Shown here piece after piece: positions 53,430 through 62,939 of a DNA stretch of 64,000 nucleotides. Position numbers and translations under genes: made by a program. Position 1 is the stretch's first letter; each line of letters opens with the position of its first letter. Origin of the DNA: Pseudarthrobacter sp. NIBRBAC000502772 (lineage in GTDB: Bacteria; Actinomycetota; Actinomycetes; Actinomycetales; Micrococcaceae); the NCBI RefSeq assembly GCF_006517235.1, contig NZ_CP041188.1, positions 2,790,001 through 2,854,000 on the forward strand, in the 5' to 3' direction. The notes under the pieces are model-generated. The model had not been told where the DNA came from. It worked only from the letters and a program-made list of their open reading frames with translations, and ran no database searches.

Positions 53430-56339
53430 GTGACATCCACGTCCCTGACACCGCAGTCAGCCATCCGCCAGCAGGCCGCCGTCAGCCGGTTGACGGCGGA
53501 GTACCGGGCTGACACCCCGTTCGTGGCTGAGCCGCGGCCCCGGCTCAGCTGGGTCACCGCCACGGACAGCATCGGCTGGCAGCAGTCGCAGGCCGAGCTG
53601 CGGATCACCCGCGGCGGCGCAGTGGAGTCCGTGGTGCAGGACGGCCCGGACTCGGTCCTCGTGGAGTGGCCTTTCGGGTCCATCGCCGCCGGGGACTGCG
53701 TGCAGGTGGAAGTCCGGGTCACCGGGAACGACGGCGGCACGACGGACTGGAGCGCGCCTCTGGCATTGGTGGGCGGTTTCGTTGACGGTCCCTGGCAGGC
53801 CGAAGCCATCGGCCTGCCGTCCCCGGCGGGGGAGGAACCGCCATTGGGCCAGCCCGGCCAGCTGCGGTACGAATTCACAGTGGGGGAGGGCCTCGCCAAA
53901 GCGACCCTCTTCGCCACCGCACACGGCGTCTACCAGGCCGAAATCAACGGCACGGAGGTGGATGACCATGTCCTCAAGCCGGGCTGGACGGCGTACGCGG
54001 ACCGGCTCAACCACGAGACAACGGATGTCACCGCACTCCTGACGCCAGGCCCCAACGCCATTGGCATCTGGCTGGCCGGCGGCTGGTTTACCGAAAAGTA
54101 CGGCTTCCACGGCTTCGCCAAGCCCGTCTACGGTGAGCAGCCTGCCGTGAAGGTGGAGCTGCAACTTGAATACACAGACGGCACACGGGAAACCGTGGCC
54201 AGCGGACCTGACTGGCGCTCCACCACCGCCGGTCCGCTGGTCTCCAGCGGCATCTACGCCGGCGAAGCCTTCGACGCCCGCCGCGCCGAAGCGGGCTGGT
54301 CCGAACCCGGCTTCGACGACGCCCACTGGCTCCCCGCGCCGCTCACGGAAGGGGACTGGGCTGAGGCCACGCCGGCCATCGCCCCGCCCGTACGCCGCAT
54401 CGAGGAACTGCCCGTCAGGGAAGTCCTGACCACGCCCTCCGGCGCCACGGTGCTGGACTTCGGCCAGAACCTGGTGGGCCGCCTCCGGATCCGCGTGACC
54501 GGCGAGGCCGGCCGCACCATCATCCTCCGGCATGCCGAAGTACTTGAAGACGGCGAATTGTCACTCCGCCCGCTGCGCCAGGCGGCCGCCACCGATACCT
54601 ACACGCTTGCCGGCGCCGGTGTTGCCGAAAACGGCGAAGGAGCAGACGGCGCGGAAGTGTGGGAACCGCGGTTCACGTTCCACGGCTTCCGCTACGCCCA
54701 GGTGGACAACTGGCCCGGCGACCTGGACCCGGCGGCGATCACCGCCGTCGTGATCCACAACGACATGCGCCGCACGGGCTGGTTCGAGTGTTCCGATCCG
54801 CTGTTGAACCGGCTGCACGAAAACGCCCTCTGGGGGATGCGCGGCAACTTCCTGGCCCTGCCCACCGACTGCCCGCAGCGTGATGAGCGGCTCGGCTGGA
54901 CCGGGGACATCCAGGTCTTCAGCCCCACCGCCAGCTACCTGTACGACTCGCTGGGCTTCCTCGGGTCCTGGCTGCAGGACCTCGCGCTCGAGCAGGGCCA
55001 TCGCGAGGGCGTGGTCCCCATCATCGTGCCGTCGGTGCTGGGCATGCTCGAATCGCCGGTGGCTGCATGGGGCGACGCCGCGACGGTGGTCCCGTGGGTG
55101 CTGTTCGAACGCTTCGGGGACACCGGCCTGCTCCGCCGGCAGTACACCAGCATGCGGGACTGGGCCGATGCGCTGCTGAAGGTCCGGGACAGCTCCGGGC
55201 TATGGCAGGGACAGATGCAGCTGGGCGACTGGCTCGACCCCGCCGCGCCGCCGGACAAGCCAGGTGCTGCCCGCACCCACGGCGACATCGTGGCCAGCGC
55301 CTACCTGTTCCGGTCCCTGGACCTGGTGGCCCAGGCGGCCGCCGTACTGGGGAACGACGCCGATCACGGCACCTACGCGACGCTCGCCGAGGAGACTCGG
55401 CAGGCATTCCTGGCCGAGTACGTCACGCCTGCCGGCAGGATGGTTTCGGACGCCCAGACCGCCTACTCCCTGGTTCTGATGTTCGGCATCAGCACCGACC
55501 CGTCCCAGCGTCAGGCGCTCGGTGACAGGCTCGCCGAGCTCGCGCGCCTGGGCGGCTACCGGATCGCCACCGGATTCGTCGGAACGCCCCTGATTGCCGA
55601 CGCCCTGACCGTCACAGGACACCTGGACGCCGCCGAGCGGCTGCTGACCCAGACCGAATGCCCCTCCTGGCTGTACCCGGTGACGCAGGGCGCCACCACC
55701 ATCTGGGAACGCTGGGACTCCATCCTGGAGGACGGCAGCGTCAACCCCGGCGAAATGACGTCCTTTAATCACTACGCGCTGGGCGCCATCGCCGACTGGA
55801 TGCACCGCACCGTGGCCGGCCTGGCACTGGCCGCGCCCGGGTACCGGAAACTGCGCATCGCGCCCCGCCCGCTGAACAGCCTGACGCACGCTTCGACGTC
55901 GCACGAGACGCCCTACGGACTGGCCCGGGTCGCCTGGCGGCGTGCCGGGGACCGGATCCTGGTGGACGCCACCGTGCCGCCCGGCACCACCGCATTGGTC
56001 TCGCTCCCTGACCGCTCCGCGGAGTTTGTTGTGGGGTCAGGCCGGCACAGCTGGGACGTTCCCGACGCCGAGCCGGCAGCGGAACCCGGCGCCGTCTCGC
56101 TGCACTCCCCACTGGCGGACATCATGGACGATCCCGCAGCCTACGCCGCAGTATGGCAGGCCATCGATGCGCATGATCCGGCCGGGGCTGCCGCGTTCCG
56201 AAAGGACACCGTCTGGTACCGGCAGACCACCCTTGACCAGAGCTTGCTCTTCACCCAGCCCGCGGTCAAAGCGGACATCGCAGCCGCACTGGCTGCCCTC
56301 AGCGACGGCCGCTCCGCCCGAACCCCCGCAAACTCCTGA
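53430..56339 (+). CDS. GH78 alpha-L-rhamnosidase
   Basis: A 969-residue family-78 enzyme. Early beta domains (RLTAEYRADTPFVAEPRPRL, AEINGTEVDDHVLKPGWTAY, TEKYGFHGFAKPVYGEQPAV) are followed by the (alpha/alpha)6 catalytic barrel with the family block LALPTDCPQRDERLGWTGDI and GWTG-adjacent acids, IWERWDSILEDGSVNPGEM and the C-terminal sandwich. It removes terminal L-rhamnose from plant glycosides such as rutinosides. There is no signal peptide, which fits intracellular hydrolysis after uptake. GTG start preceded by GAAAGG. Confidence 0.95.
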   Translation: MTSTSLTPQSAIRQQAAVSRLTAEYRADTPFVAEPRPRLSWVTATDSIGWQQSQAELRITRGGAVESVVQDGPDSVLVEWPFGSIAAGDCVQVEVRVTGNDGGTTDWSAPLALVGGFVDGPWQAEAIGLPSPAGEEPPLGQPGQLRYEFTVGEGLAKATLFATAHGVYQAEINGTEVDDHVLKPGWTAYADRLNHETTDVTALLTPGPNAIGIWLAGGWFTEKYGFHGFAKPVYGEQPAVKVELQLEYTDGTRETVASGPDWRSTTAGPLVSSGIYAGEAFDARRAEAGWSEPGFDDAHWLPAPLTEGDWAEATPAIAPPVRRIEELPVREVLTTPSGATVLDFGQNLVGRLRIRVTGEAGRTIILRHAEVLEDGELSLRPLRQAAATDTYTLAGAGVAENGEGADGAEVWEPRFTFHGFRYAQVDNWPGDLDPAAITAVVIHNDMRRTGWFECSDPLLNRLHENALWGMRGNFLALPTDCPQRDERLGWTGDIQVFSPTASYLYDSLGFLGSWLQDLALEQGHREGVVPIIVPSVLGMLESPVAAWGDAATVVPWVLFERFGDTGLLRRQYTSMRDWADALLKVRDSSGLWQGQMQLGDWLDPAAPPDKPGAARTHGDIVASAYLFRSLDLVAQAAAVLGNDADHGTYATLAEETRQAFLAEYVTPAGRMVSDAQTAYSLVLMFGISTDPSQRQALGDRLAELARLGGYRIATGFVGTPLIADALTVTGHLDAAERLLTQTECPSWLYPVTQGATTIWERWDSILEDGSVNPGEMTSFNHYALGAIADWMHRTVAGLALAAPGYRKLRIAPRPLNSLTHASTSHETPYGLARVAWRRAGDRILVDATVPPGTTALVSLPDRSAEFVVGSGRHSWDVPDAEPAAEPGAVSLHSPLADIMDDPAAYAAVWQAIDAHDPAGAAAFRKDTVWYRQTTLDQSLLFTQPAVKADIAAALAALSDGRSARTPANS

Positions 56340-56385
56340 ACTCCGAAGTCCAGAACTCCCGAGTCCCGAAATCAAGAAGGCCCCG

Positions 56386-58158
56386 ATGACAACTTTCACC
56401 GCTGAAAGCCCCCTGTATTTTGTGATGCGGCACGCCGAAGGCAACCGCATCCTGAGCCAGCACGTCCCCACGCTGGCCGACAACCCCCTGCTGCACACCC
56501 TCTTCTTCCACGAGGTGGGCATGATCCTGGGCACCGAGGACGCCCTGCAAGGGAAACCTGAAGAGGTGGCGGAGATCCTCCGCCTGATCAGCGAGCTGGA
56601 GCCGGAGGACGCCGTGGCCCAGCGCACCGCGGCGGCCGCCGTCGACGGTCCCGCCCCGGCCGTCGGCTACGAGCCGGAAACCGTGGAGCAAGGCAGTGCC
56701 GCCGTTGCCCTGCCCACGACGGCGGCAGCGCGGGAACGTTTCGAAATCACCTTCGCCGGGCCCTCGCACGGCAACCCGTTCACCGACGTCGAACTCCGGG
56801 CCGTGTTCACTGCCCCCTCCGGCAAGGTGCTCAGCGTCCCCGGCTTCTACGACGGCGACGGGATGTACAGGGTCAGGCTCCTGGTCCCGGAAGCAGGGGG
56901 CTGGACCTTCAGCACGTCCAGCAACGCCCGCTCGCTGGACGGCGTCACCGGCTCGTTCACTGCAGCGGACGCCGCAGCCGGTGCCAGGGGCGTGGTTCGG
57001 GTGGCCAACACGTTCCATTTCGCGTACGACGACGGCACCCCCTACCTGCCGGTCGGCACCACGGCCTACGCCTGGACCCACCAGGGCGACGCCCTGGAAA
57101 AGCAGACTCTGGACACGCTCGCCGCAGGCCCGTTCAACAAGATGCGGATGTGCGTCTTTCCCAAGTCGTACCTGTTCAACGAGAACGAACCGGACCTGTA
57201 CCCGTTCGAGGGCTCCCTGGCGGGCGGCTTCGACTACGAGCGGCCCAACCCGGCGTTCTACCGCCACCTCGAACAGCGCATCAGCCAGCTGGACGAACTC
57301 GGCATCGAAGCGGACCTCATCCTCTTCCACGCCTACGACCGCTGGGGCTTCTCCACCATGAGCCCGGGCCAGGATGACCGCTACCTCAAGTACGTGGTGG
57401 CCCGGCTGGCGTGGCACCGGAACATCTGGTGGTCCCTGGCCAACGAATACGACCTGCTGTTCCGCAAGACCACCGAGGACTGGGAGCGCTTCGCGGGCAT
57501 CGTCCAGGCCAACGACCCCAGCGGCCACCTGCTCTCCATCCACAACTGCCACGACTTCTACGACTACAGCCGGCCGTGGATCACGCACAGCAGCATCCAG
57601 CGCCAGGACGTGCACAAGACCGCCGAGTTCACAGGGGAGTGGCGGGACCGCTGGCAGAAGCCGGTGGTCATCGACGAGTGCGCCTACGAGGGCAACATCG
57701 ACCAGGGCTGGGGAAACATCACCGGCGAGGAAATGACCCGGCGGTTCTGGGAAGGTGCCATCCGCGGCGGCTATGTGGGCCATGGCGAAACATACATGCA
57801 TGAACAGGACGTCTTGTGGTGGGCCAAGGGCGGGGAGTTTCACGGCAGCAGCCCCGAGCGCATCGCCTTCCTGCGGCGCATCCAGGAGGAGACCCCCGGC
57901 GGGTTCCTTGACCCACTGCCCAGCACTTGGGACGTACCCACCGCGGGCATCCGGCACGAGTACGAACTCAGCTACTTCGGCTTCAACCAGCCCACCTACC
58001 GGAACTTCGTGATGCCCGCCGGGCGAAAGTACCAGGTGGACATCATCGACACCTGGAACATGACGGTGGGCACCCTTCCCGGCACCGTGGACGGAAGGTT
58101 CCGGGTGGAGCTTCCGGGCCGCCAGTTCATCGCCGTCAGGATCCGCGCCGTCAGCTGA
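56386..58158 (+). CDS. cytoplasmic DUF5060/apiosidase-like glycoside hydrolase, copy 2
   Basis: A 590-residue paralogue of the 36932 protein, with the same four-part layout and no signal peptide. Conserved blocks include GPSHGNPFTDVEL, PFNKMRMCVFPKSYLFNENE, SLANEYDL and VVIDECAYEGNIDQGWGNIT, so the same two glutamates are proposed as catalytic. It ends the TetR-controlled operon after the rhamnosidase. The start ATG (MTTFTAESPLYF) follows AGAAGG; the longer upstream frame overlaps the rhamnosidase in a different frame and is not real. Specificity may differ from copy 1. Confidence 0.8.
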   Translation: MTTFTAESPLYFVMRHAEGNRILSQHVPTLADNPLLHTLFFHEVGMILGTEDALQGKPEEVAEILRLISELEPEDAVAQRTAAAAVDGPAPAVGYEPETVEQGSAAVALPTTAAARERFEITFAGPSHGNPFTDVELRAVFTAPSGKVLSVPGFYDGDGMYRVRLLVPEAGGWTFSTSSNARSLDGVTGSFTAADAAAGARGVVRVANTFHFAYDDGTPYLPVGTTAYAWTHQGDALEKQTLDTLAAGPFNKMRMCVFPKSYLFNENEPDLYPFEGSLAGGFDYERPNPAFYRHLEQRISQLDELGIEADLILFHAYDRWGFSTMSPGQDDRYLKYVVARLAWHRNIWWSLANEYDLLFRKTTEDWERFAGIVQANDPSGHLLSIHNCHDFYDYSRPWITHSSIQRQDVHKTAEFTGEWRDRWQKPVVIDECAYEGNIDQGWGNITGEEMTRRFWEGAIRGGYVGHGETYMHEQDVLWWAKGGEFHGSSPERIAFLRRIQEETPGGFLDPLPSTWDVPTAGIRHEYELSYFGFNQPTYRNFVMPAGRKYQVDIIDTWNMTVGTLPGTVDGRFRVELPGRQFIAVRIRAVS

Positions 58159-58224
58159 TCGAGGTTCCCAAAGGAACGGAACTAGACCCTCTCGGGAATC
58201 CGACGCAAGCTGACTATCCGCTGG

Positions 58225-58851
58225 ATCAGTGGCTCGTCGGAATATCCTGGGAGGCGGCCCACTCGCCCACATCCCGCCGTTCAATGGCCGCGGCCATCAA
58301 ATCCGGGAACAGGTCCGGCGTGCAGGCGAAGGCCAGGACGCCGATTCCGGCCAGGGCAGCGCATGGTCTGAGTCGAATGACGGTTGGCCGCTGTTGCTTA
58401 AGGCCAGAAGCGCGATCATGGTCGTCCCCGACCCCACGATCGTGGCCGCGCGCCGTAGCATCTCCTCGGCAATGCCGCCTTCGTAGAGGTCGTTGATGAG
58501 CACCAGGATGGTCTCGGCGGGCCGGGCGATCTGGTCCTGGCAGTATGCCAGGGCACGGTTGATGTCCGTGCCGCCACCGAGTTGCACACCAAACAGCACA
58601 TCAACCGTATGGTCCAGCTTGTCCGTCAGGTCGACCACAGCAGCGTTGCGTCGCCGGAGAGCAGGCCATCCAGCCAGGCGGCGGCTTTCCCGCGCAGGCG
58701 CCGCGATTGACAGCCGCCGGCTGAGCCTGGCCGCTACGTCGTTGCCGTCAACCAGGCCCGCGTCCAGGAGCAGCCTGGTGTCCCGGCCAGCCACTGAGCC
58801 ATGGATCCGGTCAGGCCCCGCGACGGCGGCGAGCGCCCGGTGCAAGATCAC
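58225..58851 (-). pseudogene. VWA-domain protein remnant, frameshifted
   Basis: The minus strand encodes the second half of a von Willebrand factor A (CoxE-like) protein: AAVVDLTDKLDHTVDVLFGV, QLGGGTDINRALAYCQDQIA and ETILVLINDLYEGGIAEEML. Near 58360 the frame shifts by one base; the proper ending (GVLAFACTPDLFPDLMAAAI, then ERRDVGEWAASQ) continues in the next frame to a stop at 58225. The MIDAS-containing N-terminal part is missing or scrambled. Intact relatives sit beside MoxR ATPases, which are absent here. Confidence 0.7.
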
Positions 58852-58925
58852 AATTGTCCGACGAGCCCAAGGCCATGCCCCGTCTCTATGGCAATGACAA
58901 GGCTCTGTGGCCTTGAACCGTCGGC

Positions 58926-60116
58926 TCAGCGCCGCTTGCGTTTGGACCGTTGCTCCTCCCGCCGCTCGGAACTGTCACGCTCTGCGGAACGCTGCGATTT
59001 CCCTGCCACCACCACCCTTTGGTGCCACTCGCGCTGGTAGGCCCGGCGGGCGGCGGCATCTGTGCGGCGGGCCAGGGCGGCGAGTTCGCGCTGGAGTTTG
59101 CCGTAGCTGAGCCAGCGGCGTTCGTCCAGTGTCCCGTCCACCAACGCCGCCTGCACGGCGCAGCCGGGCTCCTGCTGGTGGGCGCAGTTGGAGAACCGGC
59201 ACAGGCCGGCGAGTTCCTCCACGTCCCCGAACATCTCGCCTAGGCCTTCATCGGCGTCGAACAGGCCGAATCCCCGGACGCCCGGAGTGTCCATGAGGAC
59301 GGCTCCGTTAGGCAGCGGCACGAGTTCCCGGGACGTGGTGGTGTGCTTGCCTTTGAAGTCGCCGGAGCGGACCTCGCGGGTGTGCTGGACCTCGCGTCCC
59401 GCCAGCGCGTTGATGAGGGTGGACTTGCCGGCGCCCGACGGGCCGAGGAGGACCAGCGTGCCGTGTGGCGGCAGGTGCTCCAGCAGCGCATCGATCCCGT
59501 CGCCGTTCTCGGCTGACGTGGTGACCACGTCCACGCCCGCCGCCTGCAGGATGACCTTCCCGACGACGTCGTCCGCTATGTCCGCAAGGTCGGCTTTGGT
59601 GATGATCACGAGCGGAACCGCCCCGGAATCCCAGGCTGCCACGAGTGTGCGTTCGAGGCGGTTGTGCGTGAGCGGCCGGTCCACCGGGACCACTACACCC
59701 ACCACATCCATGTTGGCGGCCAGTACCTGGGCCTCCGAGGAATCTTCAAAGGCGCGCTTCCGGCTGAGCTCAGACCGGCGGGGGAGGATCCCGGTGATCT
59801 GGCGGCCGCCCGCGCGGTTGGGCCCGATCCAGACCCAGTCGCCGGTGACCGGAACGCCGGCGTCGAGCGGGTACGGCAGGTGGAGTAGTTCGCCGCCAAC
59901 GGCTGTGAGCACGAGGTTGCGGTCCAGGCGCACCACCCGTCCGCGCTCGCTGTGTTGGTTCGCTGGGTGGTGGGTCCGGTGTTGGGTTTGGTGGGCGTCA
60001 AAATAGCCGGCGACGGCGGGGGAGTAGCCATACGTTGTGGGCCCTTCGGGCCCAGGGATCGAGTCGGAGGTTGATGGGGAGTAGCTGTCCAGGCTGGTGC
60101 CTGAGGAATTGTTCAA
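58926..60116 (-). CDS. rsgA: ribosome small subunit-dependent GTPase A
   Basis: A 396-residue circularly permuted GTPase that assists late 30S maturation. An OB-fold lies near residues 60-115, followed by the permuted G-domain with G4 ITKADL, G1 GPSGAGKST and G3 DTPGVRGFG. The zinc motif is CRFSNCAHQQEPGC, and the C-terminus is a basic tail (RSKRKRR end). The TTG start follows GAGGAC. Upstream, 84 bases away, is a 26-codon small ORF in the same direction. Confidence 0.96.
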   Translation of the reverse strand: MNNSSGTSLDSYSPSTSDSIPGPEGPTTYGYSPAVAGYFDAHQTQHRTHHPANQHSERGRVVRLDRNLVLTAVGGELLHLPYPLDAGVPVTGDWVWIGPNRAGGRQITGILPRRSELSRKRAFEDSSEAQVLAANMDVVGVVVPVDRPLTHNRLERTLVAAWDSGAVPLVIITKADLADIADDVVGKVILQAAGVDVVTTSAENGDGIDALLEHLPPHGTLVLLGPSGAGKSTLINALAGREVQHTREVRSGDFKGKHTTTSRELVPLPNGAVLMDTPGVRGFGLFDADEGLGEMFGDVEELAGLCRFSNCAHQQEPGCAVQAALVDGTLDERRWLSYGKLQRELAALARRTDAAARRAYQREWHQRVVVAGKSQRSAERDSSERREEQRSKRKRR

Positions 60117-60200
60117 GGTGAGTCCTCGGGAGAGGTCTCCAGACTCCGGAATCAGCGCAGCCCTGCGGCCGTTAGGCCTGTCCGTTGGTGTGTTGGGCTC

Positions 60201-60281
60201 TTACGCCGTGCGGATGCTGGAGACGGTGGTGATGGGTTTGATGCGTGCGGGGCGCACTGGGCGCGTGGCTGTAGCAGTCAT
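60201..60281 (-). CDS. 26-residue small ORF upstream of rsgA
   Basis: ATG to TAA encodes MTATATRPVRPARIKPITTV followed by SSIRTA, a basic, Thr/Pro-rich peptide. GGAGGT lies eight bases before the ATG, the best ribosome site in this part of the window. The codons are high-GC like those of the neighbours. It could be a small protein or a leader peptide influencing rsgA 84 bases downstream. No known family is recognised. Confidence 0.6.
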   Translation of the reverse strand: MTATATRPVRPARIKPITTVSSIRTA

Positions 60282-60405
60282 CAAAACCACCTCCGTTTCT
60301 CTCCAGATGTCCGGATGCTGTCACGGACTCTCGGCTCTGAGTGTAGCTGGCCGGGGTTGTGTTGAATAGGGCAGCTTCCGCTTGGTTCGGCTGCGCCGGT
60401 TCCCG

Positions 60406-60945
60406 TTAGCCGGTGGGGCCGGTCAGTTGGTAGTTCAGCAGCACGATGCCGGACGGAAAGGAGCGGCACTCCCGGAGCGCAAGCTTTTTCCATTCGCTCA
60501 TCCTGCCGAAGAAGGGCACTCCGCCGCCGAGGATGACCGGCACGATGGCGACGCCCAGTTCGTCCAGCAGACCCAACTCGATGAATTCAGTGATGAGCTG
60601 ACCGCCGCCGAACACGCAAATGTCCTTCTCCGCAGGGATGGCGGACTTTATCCGGACGACAAGATCGCGCAAATTTCCGGAGTACAGGTGCGTGTTCCGT
60701 CCCGCGGCCAGAGTTTCATGGTGGGAGAGGACATACGTGGGAACCGCGGAGCCCCGACTGCCCATTGCCGCCATTTCCCGGTAGGTATTGGCACCCATGA
60801 CATAGGCCCCGGTTCTGCGCTCAGTTGCCTCGAATCCGTAATCTTCATTCTTGGCCATGGCATCGTTCAGCCATGACAGGTCCCCGCTCTCTGAACGGAT
60901 GTAGCCATCGAGGCTGACCGCCATGCCCCCAAAGATGGTGCCCAT
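60406..60945 (-). CDS. dihydrofolate reductase-like (RibD C-terminal) family protein
   Basis: A 179-residue reductase-fold protein: GGMAVSLDGYIRSESGDLSW at the N-terminus, YVMGANTYREMAAMG, VPTYVLSHHE, then the nucleotide-binding CVFGGGQLITEFIELGLLDE and LGVAIVPVILGGGVPFFG. It resembles YyaP/YwjB-type NADPH reductases of unknown substrate. The ATG at MGTIFGG gives normal family length; the frame extends upstream but without protein-like sequence. Only distantly like the 4091 paralogue. Confidence 0.88.
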   Translation of the reverse strand: MGTIFGGMAVSLDGYIRSESGDLSWLNDAMAKNEDYGFEATERRTGAYVMGANTYREMAAMGSRGSAVPTYVLSHHETLAAGRNTHLYSGNLRDLVVRIKSAIPAEKDICVFGGGQLITEFIELGLLDELGVAIVPVILGGGVPFFGRMSEWKKLALRECRSFPSGIVLLNYQLTGPTG

Positions 60946-61104
60946 AGTCGCGACGCTATCCAGCGCCGATGTCACGGTCAAGACCACCGCGGCGCCGGCC
61001 GGCAACTCTGAACACATCGAGCGGATCGGGGCTGCACAGCTCATTCCGCGGCTGGAGCGCAGGACCATCCAAACGTTCGAGGTTACGGCGGACGCCTAGG
61101 TTTA

Positions 61105-61689
61105 TCAGCCCTGGGCTGCAGCCACTACGCGCTCGCCGTTGAAGTATTCGAGGTGCCAGCCCTCGGTGGCATGGTAATGGGCAAGGTTCAGCACCGCGTT
61201 GTCGATCCTGTGCAATGTGCGGCCAATAGCCCGGTTAAGGCTCACCCGGAGGAGTGTGCCGTGGGCGACCACAAGGACGCGGCGGGCGGGGAATTCTTCG
61301 GCCAGCGCTTCCAGTGCACCCAACCCGCGCGCGGCCGCGTCTTCCTCGCTTTCGGCGCCGCGGTAACCACCGGGTATGCGCAGGGCCTCCAGCTCGGGGC
61401 CGGCCTGCAACCCCTCTGCCGGTCCGAAGCTGCGTTCGGCCAGCGCCGGAATGTGCCGCGTAACGCTCAGCCCCAGCCCGTCCGCAATCACGCTGGCGGT
61501 TTCCGCGGCACGGCTAAGCGGCGAGGACACGATCGCATCCCACTCGTACTCTGACAGGACGTCGACGGCGTCACGCGCCTGCCCACGGCCGACGTCGTTC
61601 AGCGGAATATCGGTGGCTCCCTGGAGCCGACGCTGCGCATTCCAGTCTGTCTGGCCATGGCGGATCAGGGCGAAGGTCGTAAGGGTCAT
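61105..61689 (-). CDS. histidine phosphatase (phosphoglycerate mutase-like)
   Basis: A 194-residue histidine phosphatase. The phosphorylated histidine is in FALIRHGQTDWNAQRRLQGA with the following TDIPLNDVGRGQA, and SSPLSRAAETASVIADGLG, RSFGPAEG and the second histidine in VLVVAHGTLLRVSLNRAIG complete the site. Substrate is uncertain: small phosphate esters, as for the broad-specificity phosphatases of actinobacteria. Monocistronic by spacing. Confidence 0.93.
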   Translation of the reverse strand: MTLTTFALIRHGQTDWNAQRRLQGATDIPLNDVGRGQARDAVDVLSEYEWDAIVSSPLSRAAETASVIADGLGLSVTRHIPALAERSFGPAEGLQAGPELEALRIPGGYRGAESEEDAAARGLGALEALAEEFPARRVLVVAHGTLLRVSLNRAIGRTLHRIDNAVLNLAHYHATEGWHLEYFNGERVVAAAQG

Positions 61690-61751
61690 GCTGTCTATTC
61701 TCCCCGACGGCGGGGACGGTCCGGGCAGCCGCCGGGATCAAGGCAATCTTT

Positions 61752-62567
61752 CTAGGCCCAAGAGTCCGGTCCGGCGTTCCGGTCGATGAAGTCCACGACA
61801 GCCGGATGGGCAGGATTAATAAGGTGCCCGCCCGGGACCAGCACCGTATGGGTTAAGGGCAGTGCACCCGACAACCTGGCGTTCACGGACCGGCAGGCCT
61901 CGGGGGAGTCCTCGGCGGAGACAATCAGGGTGGGCCGGCGGATCCCGGCGAGTTGCTCCTCGTTCAGTTCCAGAGCATCGTCGCTGAGATCCAGGCCGTG
62001 GCCGTTGATTTCGGCCAGGACAGCGTGGCTCGTATCGGCAAACATCTGTTTGAGCCCTGCGGGAAGCGACTCCCACGTCGCATCCCCCAGGGCTTCCCGG
62101 ATCACAATCTCGGCGGCAAGCCCGGGCTGAGCGTCCGTGCGCTCAAGCACACGGCGGCGCAGGCCGCGGGCCCAGGCGTCTGCATCCGGAGCGATGGTGA
62201 ACAACGCCGGTTCCAATAGGACCAGCGCTTTGACTTTGTCCGGGAAACGGCGGGAAAGTTCGATGGCGATCAGGCCGCCTGTGCTGCGGCCGATCACGAT
62301 TGCCGGCCCGGCACGGAGCGCCGCCAGGACTGCGGCTGCGTCGTCGACATGATCCACGAGGTCCAAGGTCGCGAACGGCCGCGGCGGGGCACTGCGGTGG
62401 AAACCCCTGCGGTCGTAGATGATGCAGCGGCCATGCCGGGCGAGTTCGGTTGCGGCGTCCGCCCACATCACAGCCGAACTGGGTGTTCCGTGCACGCCCA
62501 GTATTGGTGTCCCTTGGCCGCTCTCTTCGTAGTAGAGATCAACACCATTGACGGTGACGTGGGGCAT
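61752..62567 (-). CDS. alpha/beta hydrolase
   Basis: A 271-residue alpha/beta-fold hydrolase. It has the oxyanion region LGVHGTPSSAVMWADAATEL, IYDRRGFHRSAPP, the nucleophile elbow VIGRSTGGLIAIEL (GRSTG) and the catalytic histidine in LVPGGHLINPAHPAVVDF; the acid is probably the Asp of VSAEDSPEA. It resembles esterase/haloperoxidase-type enzymes. Cytoplasmic, no signal peptide. Substrate unknown. Confidence 0.93.
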   Translation of the reverse strand: MPHVTVNGVDLYYEESGQGTPILGVHGTPSSAVMWADAATELARHGRCIIYDRRGFHRSAPPRPFATLDLVDHVDDAAAVLAALRAGPAIVIGRSTGGLIAIELSRRFPDKVKALVLLEPALFTIAPDADAWARGLRRRVLERTDAQPGLAAEIVIREALGDATWESLPAGLKQMFADTSHAVLAEINGHGLDLSDDALELNEEQLAGIRRPTLIVSAEDSPEACRSVNARLSGALPLTHTVLVPGGHLINPAHPAVVDFIDRNAGPDSWA

Positions 62568-62615
62568 GTCGTCAGCCTGGAGTTCGCGCGCTCATCGCAG
62601 GACCACCACCCGGGC

Positions 62616-62810
62616 TTACGGGCCCGGCCAGTGCTCTCGGTCGAAGCCATAGGGGTTGGGAGCAGCATCCCGGTCAGCCGCTGCGGCGGGGCCGTTCCGT
62701 TCGTCGTCGTGATGACGTGGCGGCGGGTGCGGGTCCGAAGCCTGCTTCATGGGCACTCGGGGCGCAGTCTTTACGGGTGCATCTTCCTTTACGGGTGCAT
62801 CTTCGGCCAC
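62616..62810 (-). CDS. small Pro/Asp-rich hypothetical protein with EDAPVK repeat
   Basis: A 64-residue frame from a GTG with GAGG seven bases upstream. It starts with two tandem EDAPVK units and continues with a Pro/His/Asp-rich segment and an ending like NPYGFDREHWPGP. Composition suggests a disordered protein. No family is recognised. It may be a real small gene or a chance frame in the gap between the hydrolase and exonuclease genes. Confidence 0.4.
   Translation of the reverse strand: MAEDAPVKEDAPVKTAPRVPMKQASDPHPPPRHHDDERNGPAAAADRDAAPNPYGFDREHWPGP
62769..62804. repeat. 18-base tandem duplication
   Basis: Two perfect adjacent copies of an 18-base unit (62769-62786 and 62787-62804), in frame in the small ORF at 62616-62810, where each encodes six residues. 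Confidence 0.85.
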
Positions 62811-62939
62811 GGGGAAACCTCACAAACACAGAAGGTTGGCCCGCTGCTTGAACCGATAGAGGCATCGTAACCCCATGGGAGCGTTCTGTCGCCGGTAAAT
62901 TCTCATAGCCCGGCAGCTGCTTCCGTGTCAGGATCAGGT

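Noticed and set aside
62769..62804. Possible CRISPR repeat
   Set aside because: Only two directly adjacent 18-base copies with no spacers; it is a coding tandem duplication.
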